Shown: positions 1 through 7,148, counted from the first letter of the stretch. The stretch: 11,099 nt of DNA from an uncultured Nitrososphaerota archaeon (GCA_934869045.1 CAKXAF010000058.1:1-11099), one strand, 5' to 3'. Program-made: numbers and translations. The notes: generated by a model from the sequence alone, not told the origin.

Positions 1-602
1 GCCCCACCCATTACAACACGGCCCACGACCGCACGAAATTCGAAGTGTCTGCTCATAAATGGGCCGACCTCTCGGAAGGAAATTACGGCGTGACGCTGCT
101 CAATGACTGCAAGTACGGCTACGATATCAAGGAAAACCGAATGCGCATCACCCTCCTCCGCTCTCCCATCGACCCCGATCCCACCGCCGATAAGGGCCAT
201 CACGAGTTTGTTTACTCGCTGCGCCCTCATGCCGGCAGCTGGGTCGCCTCCAAAGCCGTTCAGGCGGGCTACGAGCTCAATGTGCCTCTCTGGCCCCTTT
301 TCTGCGCGGACGCTCAGGAAAAAGGCTCCCTGCCTAAGGCCCTTTCATACTTTACCTGCAGCCACAGCAATGTAATCCTGGATACGGTCAAGTGTGCCGA
401 GGATTGCAGCGGTATCATCGTACGGTTCTATGAATCCAGCGGAACCAAAACCAACGTGCAGCTGCAGACGGCCCTTCCCTTTTCCCGCGTTTCGGAATGC
501 AACCTGGTCGAGGAAGAGGAGCAGAACATCCCTGCGAAAGGCAATAGCTTTGCTTTCACCATCAAGCCCTTTGAGATCAAGACCTTCAAACTTTCCCAAT
601 AA
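1..602 (+). CDS. Alpha-mannosidase, GH38 family, C-terminal part (5' end outside window)
   Basis: This is the last ~200 residues of a protein whose reading frame is open from the window's left edge (first full codon at base 3), so the start lies outside. The stretch AHKWADLSEGNYGVTLLND is typical of the C-terminal beta-sandwich region of bacterial and eukaryotic GH38 alpha-mannosidases. It is followed by the usual RSP.DPDP.AD.G.H.F.Y segment. GH38 enzymes hydrolyse alpha-linked mannose with a zinc-dependent retaining mechanism; the catalytic domain is not in the window. The C-terminal end (AEDCSGIIVRFYESSG, then IKPFEIKTFKLS) matches the end of the next mannosidase (AEDSSDILVRAYETNG, APHEVKTIQFS), so the two are paralogues. 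A GTG at 45 lies inside the conserved domain and is not a real start. No signal peptide can be judged. Confidence 0.9.
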   Translation, partial: PTHYNTAHDRTKFEVSAHKWADLSEGNYGVTLLNDCKYGYDIKENRMRITLLRSPIDPDPTADKGHHEFVYSLRPHAGSWVASKAVQAGYELNVPLWPLFCADAQEKGSLPKALSYFTCSHSNVILDTVKCAEDCSGIIVRFYESSGTKTNVQLQTALPFSRVSECNLVEEEEQNIPAKGNSFAFTIKPFEIKTFKLSQ

Positions 603-621
603 CAACTCCAAACTGCTGTAT

Positions 622-759
622 ATGAACAAAAGTCCTCCCGCATCCGGTGTGTACCTGGCAATGCTCACGCCTTTCTTCGAGGATCTACAGGAAAAGCATG
701 AATTCGAGGGCTACATCAGACCATTGAAGCAATCCGCAGCCTGTTTTAATGCGGCCTGA
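622..759 (+). pseudogene. Short remnant resembling the N-terminus of a DapA/NanA-family aldolase
   Basis: A 45-codon frame starts with ATG between the two mannosidase genes. Its first ~20 residues include GVYLAMLTPFFED, which resembles the conserved N-terminal strand of the dihydrodipicolinate synthase/N-acetylneuraminate lyase family (G.Y.A.LTPF.EDG). The similarity stops there. The remaining ~25 residues do not look like that family, and a full member is about 300 residues. No ribosome site precedes the ATG. The likely reading is the residue of a deleted aldolase gene, possibly a former member of the sugar cluster. The family match rests on a short motif, so a chance resemblance remains possible. 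Confidence 0.35.
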
Positions 760-793
760 CCACCGCCCAATAAAAGACAAGGAGAAAATCTTT

Positions 794-3268
794 ATGAAGC
801 CGATTATTCACCTGATTGGAAACGCACATCTTGACCCCGCCTGGCTCTGGCAATGGCAGGAGGGCTTCTCCGAAATCAAGGCCACCTTCCGCTCCGCTCT
901 GGATCGGATGAATGAATTTGACGGCTATGTTTTCACTGCGGCCGGCGCCAGCTACTACCAGTGGGTAGAGGAAAATGAGCCTGCCATGTTCGAGGAGATC
1001 CGCCAGCGCGTGGCTGAAGGCCGCTGGGTCATTGCAGGGGGCTGGTGGCTGCAGCCAGATTGCAACCTGCCCAGCGGTGAGTCCTTCGCCCGTCACGGCC
1101 TGTACGGACAGCGGTATTTTTACGAAAAATTCGGAAAAACCGCTTCCTTCGGCTACAACGTGGACAGCTTCGGTCACAATGCTGCCCTGCCCCAGCTTCT
1201 TGCCAAATGCGGCATGAACAACTACGTCATGATGCGCCCGGAGCAGAAGGAAAAGGCCTTAGACCGGGATACCTTCTGGTGGGAGGGCATCGACGGGACC
1301 CGGGTCCTTACCTACCGCCTCCCCACCGGCTACGGTACTGCTTCCGACCATCACGATGTCAGCTGGAAGTATGAATTCATCCAGAAGCGCGCGGCCGGGG
1401 ATGCAGAGCCCAAGATGTTCTTTTACGGCGTGGGAAACCACGGCGGCGGCCCCACCATCGCCACCCTCCAAATCATTGAAGAGCTGCAAAAGAAGGATCC
1501 TCAGCTCTGCTATAGCTCTCCCGACGCATTTTTTGCCGAAATCCGGGAACAGAACACCGTCAATTCCGTGGTCACTGGGGATCTTCAGCACCACGCCATC
1601 GGCTGCTACTCCGCCCTCAGTGAAATCAAACGCAACAACCGCCGCTGTGAAAACCGCCTTCTTGCCGCGGAAAAGCTGATGGCCGCCGCTCACAGTCTCC
1701 TTGGGCTGGACTACGACCGGCAATCCATTCAGCGGGCCTGGGAGGACGTACTGTTTAACCAATTTCACGATATCCTCGGTGGATGCAGCCTGAAAGCCGT
1801 CTATGATGACGCCCGGGACTTCCATGGCGAAGCCCTTCGGATCTCCTCCCGTCTTCTGAACAGCGCCGTGCAGAAAATCTCCTGGAACATCGATACCAAA
1901 CGCGGCCGCAGCTTCGCCGTGGACCGCCATTTCGACTGGAATTCCTGGGAAAACGAAATCGGCGGCTCCCCCCTCGTTATCTTCAATCCCAATCCCTGGG
2001 AGCAGACCTCCCTCATCCCTCTCACCCAGGATATTACCGGCGTCCTGGATGAAAACGACGTCCCGGTTGCCTGCCAACGCGTCCGCGGTCCGAAAACCTG
2101 CAACAGCGGAAAAGACGACTATGTCAGCGTACTTCAGCTAGTTCTGCCGCCCATGGGCTACCGCACACTCTACACCTTCTGCCGCCTGCCCCAGGAGATT
2201 CCCCTGAGCAGCCGCTTCCTCAGCGGAAAAACCCACTGCCTGGAAAACGACTGGTACCGCCTCCGCATCAATCCCACCACCGGCGCTATTGCTTCTCTAT
2301 TTGACAAGCAGCACCGGCGAGAGGTCTTCTCAGCGGATGCAGCTGTGGGAGAGGTCATCGAGGACTTCGAAAACGACACCTGGGCCCACGCGCAGGAATA
2401 CCTGAACAACGTCATCGACCACTTCGGCGGCGCATCTCTGGAACTCGTTGACCGCGGGCCGCTGTTTCTCACCCTGCGCGCCGAATCCCGCTGCCGCAGT
2501 TCGGTCCTGGTGCAGGAATACCGCCTCTACCGCGACCGTCCGAACATCGAAGTCTCCGTCCGCATCAACTGGCAGGAACCCTTCAAAATCCTGAAGTTCG
2601 CCTTCCCTGTGGCCGTAAACGACCCGCACGCCGTCTACGAAATCCCCTACGGCAGCATTGAAAAGCCCTGCAATGGCATGGAGGAAGCCGGTCAGCTCTG
2701 GTTCGACGTCTCCGGCAACGACGCGGAAGGCCGCCCCTGCGGTGTTTCCATCGTGACCAACGGCTCCGGAAGCTACAGCGTCGACGGCGGCACCGGCCGG
2801 TTTATCGCCCTGCGCAGCGCCGGCTATGCCGACCATTTCGGCATAAAAGACCGCTTCACCGAGGTCATGGATCTGGGTATCCATGAATTTCAGTACAGCA
2901 TCCTGCCCCACGATGGCGTCCTGCAGCAGAATATCCCCACCAAAGCCGCTCAGGAACTGGTCCAGCCCCCCGTTGTCATCTACGAAACCTACCACCAGGG
3001 AAGTCTGCCGCCAACCGGCTCCTATGCAGCCAGCTCCGCCGAAAACGTCCTGATTCAGGTGATCAAGCAGGCAGAGGACAGCAGCGATATTCTGGTCCGC
3101 GCCTACGAAACCAACGGCGTGGAAACCGACTGCGAGATCTCCTTCCTCCAATATCATACCACGGTGCGCTTCGCTCCCCACGAGGTCAAAACCATTCAGT
3201 TCTCCAAAGACGGCAGTATCTGTTTTCCCCTTATCTGTGAACTGCCTCTGCAGGAGAATAGCAATTGA
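794..3268 (+). CDS. Alpha-mannosidase, glycoside hydrolase family 38
   Basis: A complete 824-residue GH38 enzyme, predicted to cleave terminal alpha-mannose residues; no signal peptide is seen, so it probably acts in the cytoplasm on imported mannosides. The start chosen is ATG 794 because AAGGAG (779-784) lies 9 bases upstream and the protein then opens directly with the family signature HLIGNAHLDPAWLWQW. An in-frame ATG at 749 has no such site. By family knowledge the zinc ligands are His12 and Asp14 (HLD), Asp124 in NVDSFGHN (also the nucleophile) and His325 in FNQFHDILGG, and all are present. The catalytic barrel is N-terminal, the helical middle region includes HHAIGCYSALSEIKRNNRR near residue 266, and the beta-rich region fills the rest. 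The length is within the bacterial range. It is a paralogue of the truncated mannosidase upstream. Confidence 0.95.
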   Translation: MKPIIHLIGNAHLDPAWLWQWQEGFSEIKATFRSALDRMNEFDGYVFTAAGASYYQWVEENEPAMFEEIRQRVAEGRWVIAGGWWLQPDCNLPSGESFARHGLYGQRYFYEKFGKTASFGYNVDSFGHNAALPQLLAKCGMNNYVMMRPEQKEKALDRDTFWWEGIDGTRVLTYRLPTGYGTASDHHDVSWKYEFIQKRAAGDAEPKMFFYGVGNHGGGPTIATLQIIEELQKKDPQLCYSSPDAFFAEIREQNTVNSVVTGDLQHHAIGCYSALSEIKRNNRRCENRLLAAEKLMAAAHSLLGLDYDRQSIQRAWEDVLFNQFHDILGGCSLKAVYDDARDFHGEALRISSRLLNSAVQKISWNIDTKRGRSFAVDRHFDWNSWENEIGGSPLVIFNPNPWEQTSLIPLTQDITGVLDENDVPVACQRVRGPKTCNSGKDDYVSVLQLVLPPMGYRTLYTFCRLPQEIPLSSRFLSGKTHCLENDWYRLRINPTTGAIASLFDKQHRREVFSADAAVGEVIEDFENDTWAHAQEYLNNVIDHFGGASLELVDRGPLFLTLRAESRCRSSVLVQEYRLYRDRPNIEVSVRINWQEPFKILKFAFPVAVNDPHAVYEIPYGSIEKPCNGMEEAGQLWFDVSGNDAEGRPCGVSIVTNGSGSYSVDGGTGRFIALRSAGYADHFGIKDRFTEVMDLGIHEFQYSILPHDGVLQQNIPTKAAQELVQPPVVIYETYHQGSLPPTGSYAASSAENVLIQVIKQAEDSSDILVRAYETNGVETDCEISFLQYHTTVRFAPHEVKTIQFSKDGSICFPLICELPLQENSN

Positions 3269-3343
3269 CCCTCCCGCCCGCGCATACTCTTGTAAAAACC
3301 TCAGCAAACAGCCCCTTGCCGCGCGAAGGGCAGAAACAGTTCT

Positions 3344-3368
3344 GGGAACCCCTGTCAAAGGGGTTCCC
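3344..3368. repeat. Perfect 10-bp inverted repeat (hairpin) after the mannosidase gene
   Basis: GGGAACCCCT (3344-3353) is followed by the loop GTCAA and the exact complement AGGGGTTCCC (3359-3368). The hairpin is GC-rich and should be stable in RNA, and it lies 76 bases after the mannosidase stop codon. No T-run follows on either strand, so it is not a standard intrinsic terminator. It could be a read-through-reducing or mRNA-stabilising hairpin between the mannosidase and HAD genes, or a copy of a dispersed intergenic repeat. Confidence 0.7.
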
Positions 3369-3385
3369 GAGACGGGGCTCAAGCA

Positions 3386-3583
3386 GTGGTTATTCAAATT
3401 CAATCGGAACGAGCCGATTCAGATACGCAACGCAAACGGCTCAAAACAGCGCAGGGAAAGCTGTTGGCTGATCAAAAGTATTCCTACACTGGTCTGCCCA
3501 CCTATTTGTGCAATGACGCCATTGCCGGGACCATCGCAGAAAACCTATTCGGACTGGGTGAAAATCATCCCAAAGTTTTCTAA
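3386..3583 (+). pseudogene. Unrecognised 65-codon frame, likely a gene remnant
   Basis: The 342-base gap between the mannosidase and HAD genes contains a GTG-initiated 65-codon frame that stops just before the HAD ribosome site. Its second half (TGLPTYLCNDAIAGTIAENL, then FGLGENHPKVF) looks like ordinary coded protein, with a patterned hydrophobic helix, and reads like the C-terminus of a larger enzyme. The first half, rich in Q, R and K, does not. There is no convincing ribosome site before the GTG. I do not recognise the family. The position suggests the surviving tail of a gene that once sat ahead of the HAD gene. It could also be non-coding. Confidence 0.3.
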
Positions 3584-3610
3584 CTCTCACGGAAGGAAGG
3601 ACAAAACGGC

Positions 3611-4423
3611 ATGAGCACAATTGAAATTCATGAGCTATCGAAAGTATCCTGCCCTATAAAAGCTGCTATTTTTGATTTTGACGGCACCATCTCCACTCTC
3701 CGCTGCGGCTGGGAGCAGGTGATGGAGCGCATCATGCTCAACCGCCTCTCTCCCAGCGGCATGTCTGAAGAAGAACTGCTGAAGTTGATCCGCGCCTACA
3801 TCGAGGAATCCACCGGTATCCAAACCATCTACCAGATGGAGTGGCTGGCCGGGCAAGTGGAAAGGCTCTGTGGCACTACTCCTTTGGATCCTTGGGAGTA
3901 TAAAGACGAGTACAACGAAGCCCTTCTTCACATGGTAAACGAACGGATCGAACGCCTGGAAAAAGGTGAAGCCGATCCCGATGAATTCCTCGTCGCTGGA
4001 AGCCGCCGCTTCCTCCAGCTCCTAGCCGAAAAGGGCATCGATATCTATATCGCCAGCGGTACCGACGATGTGGATCTCCAGCGCGAAGCCGCCCTTCTGA
4101 AAATAGCCCCCCTGGCTGCTGAGATCAAGGGTGCACCCCACCGCAAAAAAGACTGCTCCAAAGAAGCGGTCATCAAGGATCTGGTGGAAACCCGCCATCT
4201 CTCCGGCAAAGAGCTCCTTGTCGCCGGAGACGGAAAGGTAGAAATCCTGCTGGGTAACGAAGTGGGGGCGATAACCGTCGGCGTCGCCACCCGCGAAACA
4301 AACATGGATGGCACCTTTCACCCCAAAAAGCTCGTCAAACTCCGCCAGGCGAAAGCGAATTACATCGCCGCGGACTTCAACGCTTTAGTGGACCTGTGGA
4401 ACTGCGGCAAATCCGCCGTCTGA
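3611..4423 (+). CDS. HAD-superfamily hydrolase (phosphatase/beta-phosphoglucomutase-like)
   Basis: A 270-residue soluble HAD protein, predicted to remove or move a phosphate on a small metabolite, probably a sugar phosphate. Motif I is AIFDFDGT with the nucleophile Asp22 and general acid Asp24. Motif II is IASGT (Ser149). Motif III is a lysine in CSKEAVIKDL (Lys184 or Lys189). Motif IV is VAGDGKVE (Asp207 and Glu211). The ~110 residues between motif I and motif II form a helical cap of the phosphoglycolate phosphatase type. The start is well placed: AAGGAAGG (3593-3600) lies 10 bases before the ATG. Only 35 bases separate it from the SIS-domain gene, so the two are probably cotranscribed. The DFDGT motif argues against GmhB, which uses DRDGT. 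The substrate is unknown. Confidence 0.85.
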   Translation: MSTIEIHELSKVSCPIKAAIFDFDGTISTLRCGWEQVMERIMLNRLSPSGMSEEELLKLIRAYIEESTGIQTIYQMEWLAGQVERLCGTTPLDPWEYKDEYNEALLHMVNERIERLEKGEADPDEFLVAGSRRFLQLLAEKGIDIYIASGTDDVDLQREAALLKIAPLAAEIKGAPHRKKDCSKEAVIKDLVETRHLSGKELLVAGDGKVEILLGNEVGAITVGVATRETNMDGTFHPKKLVKLRQAKANYIAADFNALVDLWNCGKSAV

Positions 4424-4458
4424 CCGCCAACCTAACGCTATTCTGGGAGGATGTCTGA

Positions 4459-5148
4459 ATGATGAAAATTTCTGCGCCAAATGAAATCCTGGACGATCTG
4501 ATCGCCCATTATCCCGTTCTCGCGTCCTGTTCGGAGTCCATCCAAACCGCCTTTTGGCTGATGCGTGACAGCTTCCGTCAGGGCGGCAAGCTCCTTATCT
4601 GCGGAAACGGCGGAAGTGCCGCCGACTGCGATCACATCACGGGGGAGTTGATGAAGGGGTTCCTGCTGAAACGCCCCCTCCCTGCCGAACATAAAGCGGC
4701 CCTTTGCCAGATGGGCGAAGCCGGGCAGCTCTTGGCGGAAAAGCTCCAGCGAGCCCTTCCCTGTATCCCTTTGACGGGCTGCCCCGCTCTGACCACTGCT
4801 TTTTCCAATGATGTGGATCCCCTGCTGACCTTCGCCCAACAGGTACATGGCTACGGCCGTCCTGGAGATGTACTGCTGGCGATTTCCACCTCTGGCAACG
4901 CGAAAAATGCCATTTTGGCGGTATATACGGCCAAAGCCGCCGGCCTAAAAACCATCGGCCTCACAGGAAGCGCCGGCGGAAAGCTGTGCCAGCTCTGTGA
5001 TACGGCTATCCGTGTACCCGAAAATGAGACTTTCCGCATCCAGGAGCTTCATCTCCCAGTGTACCACGCCCTCTGCGCCATGCTGGAATCCGAATTTTTC
5101 GGGGAAGATGGAATCCAAACGGAAGCTAGTGCGCTGCCGAATATTTGA
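4459..5148 (+). CDS. SIS-domain phosphosugar isomerase, GmhA-like (sedoheptulose-7-phosphate isomerase family)
   Basis: A 229-residue single-SIS-domain protein of the GmhA family, whose known members convert sedoheptulose 7-phosphate into D-glycero-D-manno-heptose 7-phosphate. The phosphate-binding motifs are present: CGNGGSAAD (residues 48-56) and ISTSGNAKN (142-150). Glu63 in HITGEL and His198 in QELHLPVYH align by eye with the catalytic Glu65 and His180 of E. coli GmhA. It is ~37 residues longer than E. coli GmhA; most of the excess is an insertion around residues 70-98. The start follows GGGAGG (4445-4450) by 8 bases; a second ATG is adjacent. It is coupled with the HAD gene, but no heptose kinase or nucleotidyltransferase is in the window. 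An isomerase for another phosphosugar is therefore equally possible. Confidence 0.85.
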   Translation: MMKISAPNEILDDLIAHYPVLASCSESIQTAFWLMRDSFRQGGKLLICGNGGSAADCDHITGELMKGFLLKRPLPAEHKAALCQMGEAGQLLAEKLQRALPCIPLTGCPALTTAFSNDVDPLLTFAQQVHGYGRPGDVLLAISTSGNAKNAILAVYTAKAAGLKTIGLTGSAGGKLCQLCDTAIRVPENETFRIQELHLPVYHALCAMLESEFFGEDGIQTEASALPNI

Positions 5149-5211
5149 ACTGCTTTTCCTATTTTGTTGAAATGGATTCTTACAAAAGGGCTGCCCAATA
5201 GTTTTCTAACA

Positions 5212-5258
5212 AGACAGGCCAGCGTCTTCTGTATACGACAGGAGGCGCTGGCCTGTCT
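5212..5258. terminator. Long hairpin (20-21 bp stem) downstream of the sugar cluster
   Basis: The left arm at 5213-5232 begins GACAGGCCAGCG and the right arm at 5238-5257 ends CGCTGGCCTGTC. The arms pair along 20 bases with two G-T wobbles and a 5-base loop (ATACG); A5212/T5258 adds one pair. It lies 64 bases after the isomerase stop codon, where the + strand operon should end. The sequence after it (TGACTATTTGG) has only a weak T content, so it is not a textbook intrinsic terminator. It may end transcription, protect the mRNA 3' end, or be a mobile or intergenic palindromic repeat. Confidence 0.55.
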
Positions 5259-5295
5259 GACTATTTGGAAAGTTGCACTCCGGATTCTCTGAACA

Positions 5296-5886
5296 TTGGA
5301 TTGCACATGCAAGGCTCCGCACCAGTTCGATGCTGCGGAGCAGGACGGGAGCCTTACTCCTGCTAACTTTACCCCATCCAGTACCTCTCCCTGCTCCTGT
5401 CGTTGGCTCCACTTTTACAGCACCTTTTTCTGCCCCGCTATTGGCGTGTTTAACTTATTTGGAGGACTCCTTACACTTTTTACAAGGTTGAATAATCCAT
5501 ATGACTTATTATCAGCCTTGTATCTAATTATTTTGGGAATTCTAGCATTCCGAACTGGTTTTTGTATCAAACGCAGACCCAATAAAAATACGATTCTCCT
5601 ACAAAGCGTTTTATCCGCTTACTTCCTTTCTACGATAGCCATGTTCTTTTCTACCACTCTAACTGGCCTATTCCCCTCTTTGCACACTTTTTTAGCAATA
5701 CCAATTAGTCTGATTACAGCATTTCTCATCATTACGCTACCAAATGCTCTCTATTTCTGGAAGCGCCTTGAACTTTTCAGTAAATCATCTTCCTGCTTTC
5801 CATCTTTCATTTTGTTGCGCTTGCTATTAGCTTTAGGAATCATCATTCTCTATTTGATCCTTTCCGTGTTATTTTTATTTTTATAA
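5296..5886 (+). CDS. Multi-pass membrane protein, unknown function, start uncertain or 5' end damaged
   Basis: This frame gives up to 196 residues. From about residue 40 it is strongly hydrophobic, with about five likely membrane segments near residues 40-64, 69-91, 98-126, 132-155 and 171-196. A short basic loop (KRRPNK, 92-97) lies between the second and third. The segment LPNALYFWKRLELF near residues 148-161 resembles the end of a class of small clostridial membrane proteins that carry an N-terminal zinc ribbon; that comparison is from memory. The first ~40 residues are of different composition, and the only upstream start is a TTG with no ribosome site. The true 5' end may be frameshifted or deleted. 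The coding part from ~5440 on is much richer in A/T than its neighbours, which suggests transfer. Function unknown. Confidence 0.5.
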   Translation: MDCTCKAPHQFDAAEQDGSLTPANFTPSSTSPCSCRWLHFYSTFFCPAIGVFNLFGGLLTLFTRLNNPYDLLSALYLIILGILAFRTGFCIKRRPNKNTILLQSVLSAYFLSTIAMFFSTTLTGLFPSLHTFLAIPISLITAFLIITLPNALYFWKRLELFSKSSSCFPSFILLRLLLALGIIILYLILSVLFLFL

Positions 5887-5920
5887 TTTCCGTCCCAGCG
5901 GAAGCGGAAAAGGTTAAATT

Positions 5921-5926
5921 TATAAT
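5921..5926 (+). promoter_or_regulatory. Candidate -10 box for the integrase gene
   Basis: TATAAT matches the sigma-70/SigA -10 consensus exactly and lies 59 bases before the integrase start. No good -35 hexamer is found 16-18 bases upstream (GCGGAA at 17 bases), and there is no TG extension. Transcription from it would begin near 5933, right at the foot of the hairpin at 5932-5963. The area is AT-rich, so a chance match is possible. Confidence 0.35.
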
Positions 5927-5931
5927 GAAAA

Positions 5932-5963
5932 TCCCCTGCCTCGTTATGATCCAAGGCGGGGGA
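5932..5963 (+). promoter_or_regulatory. Hairpin in the leader of the integrase gene
   Basis: TCCCCTGCCT (5932-5941) pairs with AGGCGGGGGA (5954-5963) with one T-G wobble and a 12-base loop. It stands between the membrane-protein stop codon and the ribosome site of the integrase (AAGGGGG, 5971-5977). No T-run follows. Its pyrimidine arm could alternatively pair with the G-rich ribosome site downstream, which would link folding to translation; that is inference. It may instead mark the end of the membrane-protein transcript. Confidence 0.4.
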
Positions 5964-5970
5964 AAGTAAT

Positions 5971-5978
5971 AAGGGGGA
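5971..5978 (+). promoter_or_regulatory. Ribosome binding site supporting a TTG start for the integrase
   Basis: AAGGGGGA ends 6 bases before TTG 5985. The first ATG in frame is at 6079 and has no comparable site in front of it. This favours the TTG start and therefore translation of the N-terminal zinc ribbon. Confidence 0.65.
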
Positions 5979-5984
5979 AGATTT

Positions 5985-7094
5985 TTGACTTGTAAGAAAT
6001 GCAAAGGTGAAATTCCGGAAGGGAGTTTGTACTGCAACCTTTGCGGCGCGCCCCAGCGGCGGAACCAGAAAAAGAAAATGTATCAGCGACCGGACGGATT
6101 GTTTGAAAAGGTCGTGACCATAAACGGAGTCCGAAAGCCTTTTCGAGGCCGCACAGAGTCAGAGGTCATGCAAAAAATTCTGTCCTATCAGGAAACAGCC
6201 GCCCGGGGACGCCTGTTCTCGGAAGTCGCAGCAGAATGGAAAGAGGATCATTTCCAAAACCTTGCCTATAACTCCAAAAAGAACTATACTCCTGCTTATC
6301 AGCGCGCCTATGATCATTTTGAAAGCACCCCGATCCGGTCGATCACTTCCGCACAGATTACTGCTTTTCTGGATGCATTTGCCCGTCAGGGACACGCTCA
6401 AAAGACCGTTAAAACACAGGCTCTGATTCTGAACCTTATCTTTTCTTACGCCGTTCTGCATGGCGATCTGGAACAAAATCCGGCGCAATACGTGCGTCCT
6501 CCGAAGAATCTTCCCAAATCCTGCCGGGAACTTCCTTCTGATCAGGAAATCGAAATCGTACAGCGCAGCCTGGAAAAAACATTTGGCCTTTTCGCCTACT
6601 TTCTCCTCTACACCGGATGCCGCCGTGGAGAAGCCCTCGCTTTGCAGTATCGCGATATTGACCGGGCGGCTAAGGTGATTCACATCACCAAATCGGTTTA
6701 TTACGACAACAATCGCCCAATGCTGAAAACTCCCAAAACAGCAGCCGGAAAGCGCGATATCATTCTTCTGGAGAAATTAGCAGAACATATTCCGAACGGC
6801 GCACCGGAAGATTATCTTTTTGGATGGGACGGCGCCCTCATGACGCAATCCCAATTTGATCGCTCCTGGAAGGCGTACCGCACGGAAACCGGTCTGACAT
6901 TAACGCCCCATCAGCTCCGCCATGCGTTTGCCACCATCCTGTTTGAAGCCGGCATTGATGAAAAAGATGCGCAGGAGCTTTTAGGCCATACCAGTCTGGC
7001 CATGACCAGAGATATCTATACTCACATCCGCTCCTCCCGCAAAGAGAAAACCGCTGCCGCGTTAAACCAATTTGTAAGAGACGACACACCCTGA
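5985..7094 (+). CDS. Tyrosine recombinase/integrase with N-terminal zinc ribbon
   Basis: A 369-residue site-specific recombinase of the phage/ICE integrase type, which cuts and joins DNA at attachment sites through a tyrosine. It opens with a zinc ribbon: Cys3, Cys6, Cys17 and Cys20 (CKKC...CNLC). Next comes a segment like an AP2-type arm-binding domain (RPDGLFEKVVTINGVRKPF, residues ~35-53). A helical core-binding domain covers ~70-165. The catalytic domain holds Arg213 (TGCRRGEA), a lysine in KTPKTAAGKR (probably Lys251), His309 and Arg312 (HQLRH), His335 (LGHTS) and Tyr345 (DIYTHI), so the active site is complete. The TTG start is preceded by a good ribosome site. The gene reads toward the 3' end of a tRNA-Ser gene about 180 bases away, a usual target of such enzymes. 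No excisionase gene is visible. Confidence 0.92.
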   Translation: MTCKKCKGEIPEGSLYCNLCGAPQRRNQKKKMYQRPDGLFEKVVTINGVRKPFRGRTESEVMQKILSYQETAARGRLFSEVAAEWKEDHFQNLAYNSKKNYTPAYQRAYDHFESTPIRSITSAQITAFLDAFARQGHAQKTVKTQALILNLIFSYAVLHGDLEQNPAQYVRPPKNLPKSCRELPSDQEIEIVQRSLEKTFGLFAYFLLYTGCRRGEALALQYRDIDRAAKVIHITKSVYYDNNRPMLKTPKTAAGKRDIILLEKLAEHIPNGAPEDYLFGWDGALMTQSQFDRSWKAYRTETGLTLTPHQLRHAFATILFEAGIDEKDAQELLGHTSLAMTRDIYTHIRSSRKEKTAAALNQFVRDDTP

Positions 7095-7148
7095 CACGGA
7101 CAAACATCCCTGACAAATCACTGTGTATTTTCTGTGCATGAGATAATG

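Noticed and set aside
2330..3403. 357-codon minus-strand frame opposite the second alpha-mannosidase
   Set aside because: Shadow of the GH38 gene; no ribosome site, no recognisable motif.
3611..4423. Naming the HAD protein GmhB (heptose bisphosphate phosphatase)
   Set aside because: Motif I is DFDGT, not the DRDGT of GmhB, and the large cap and 270-residue length fit other HAD phosphatases better.
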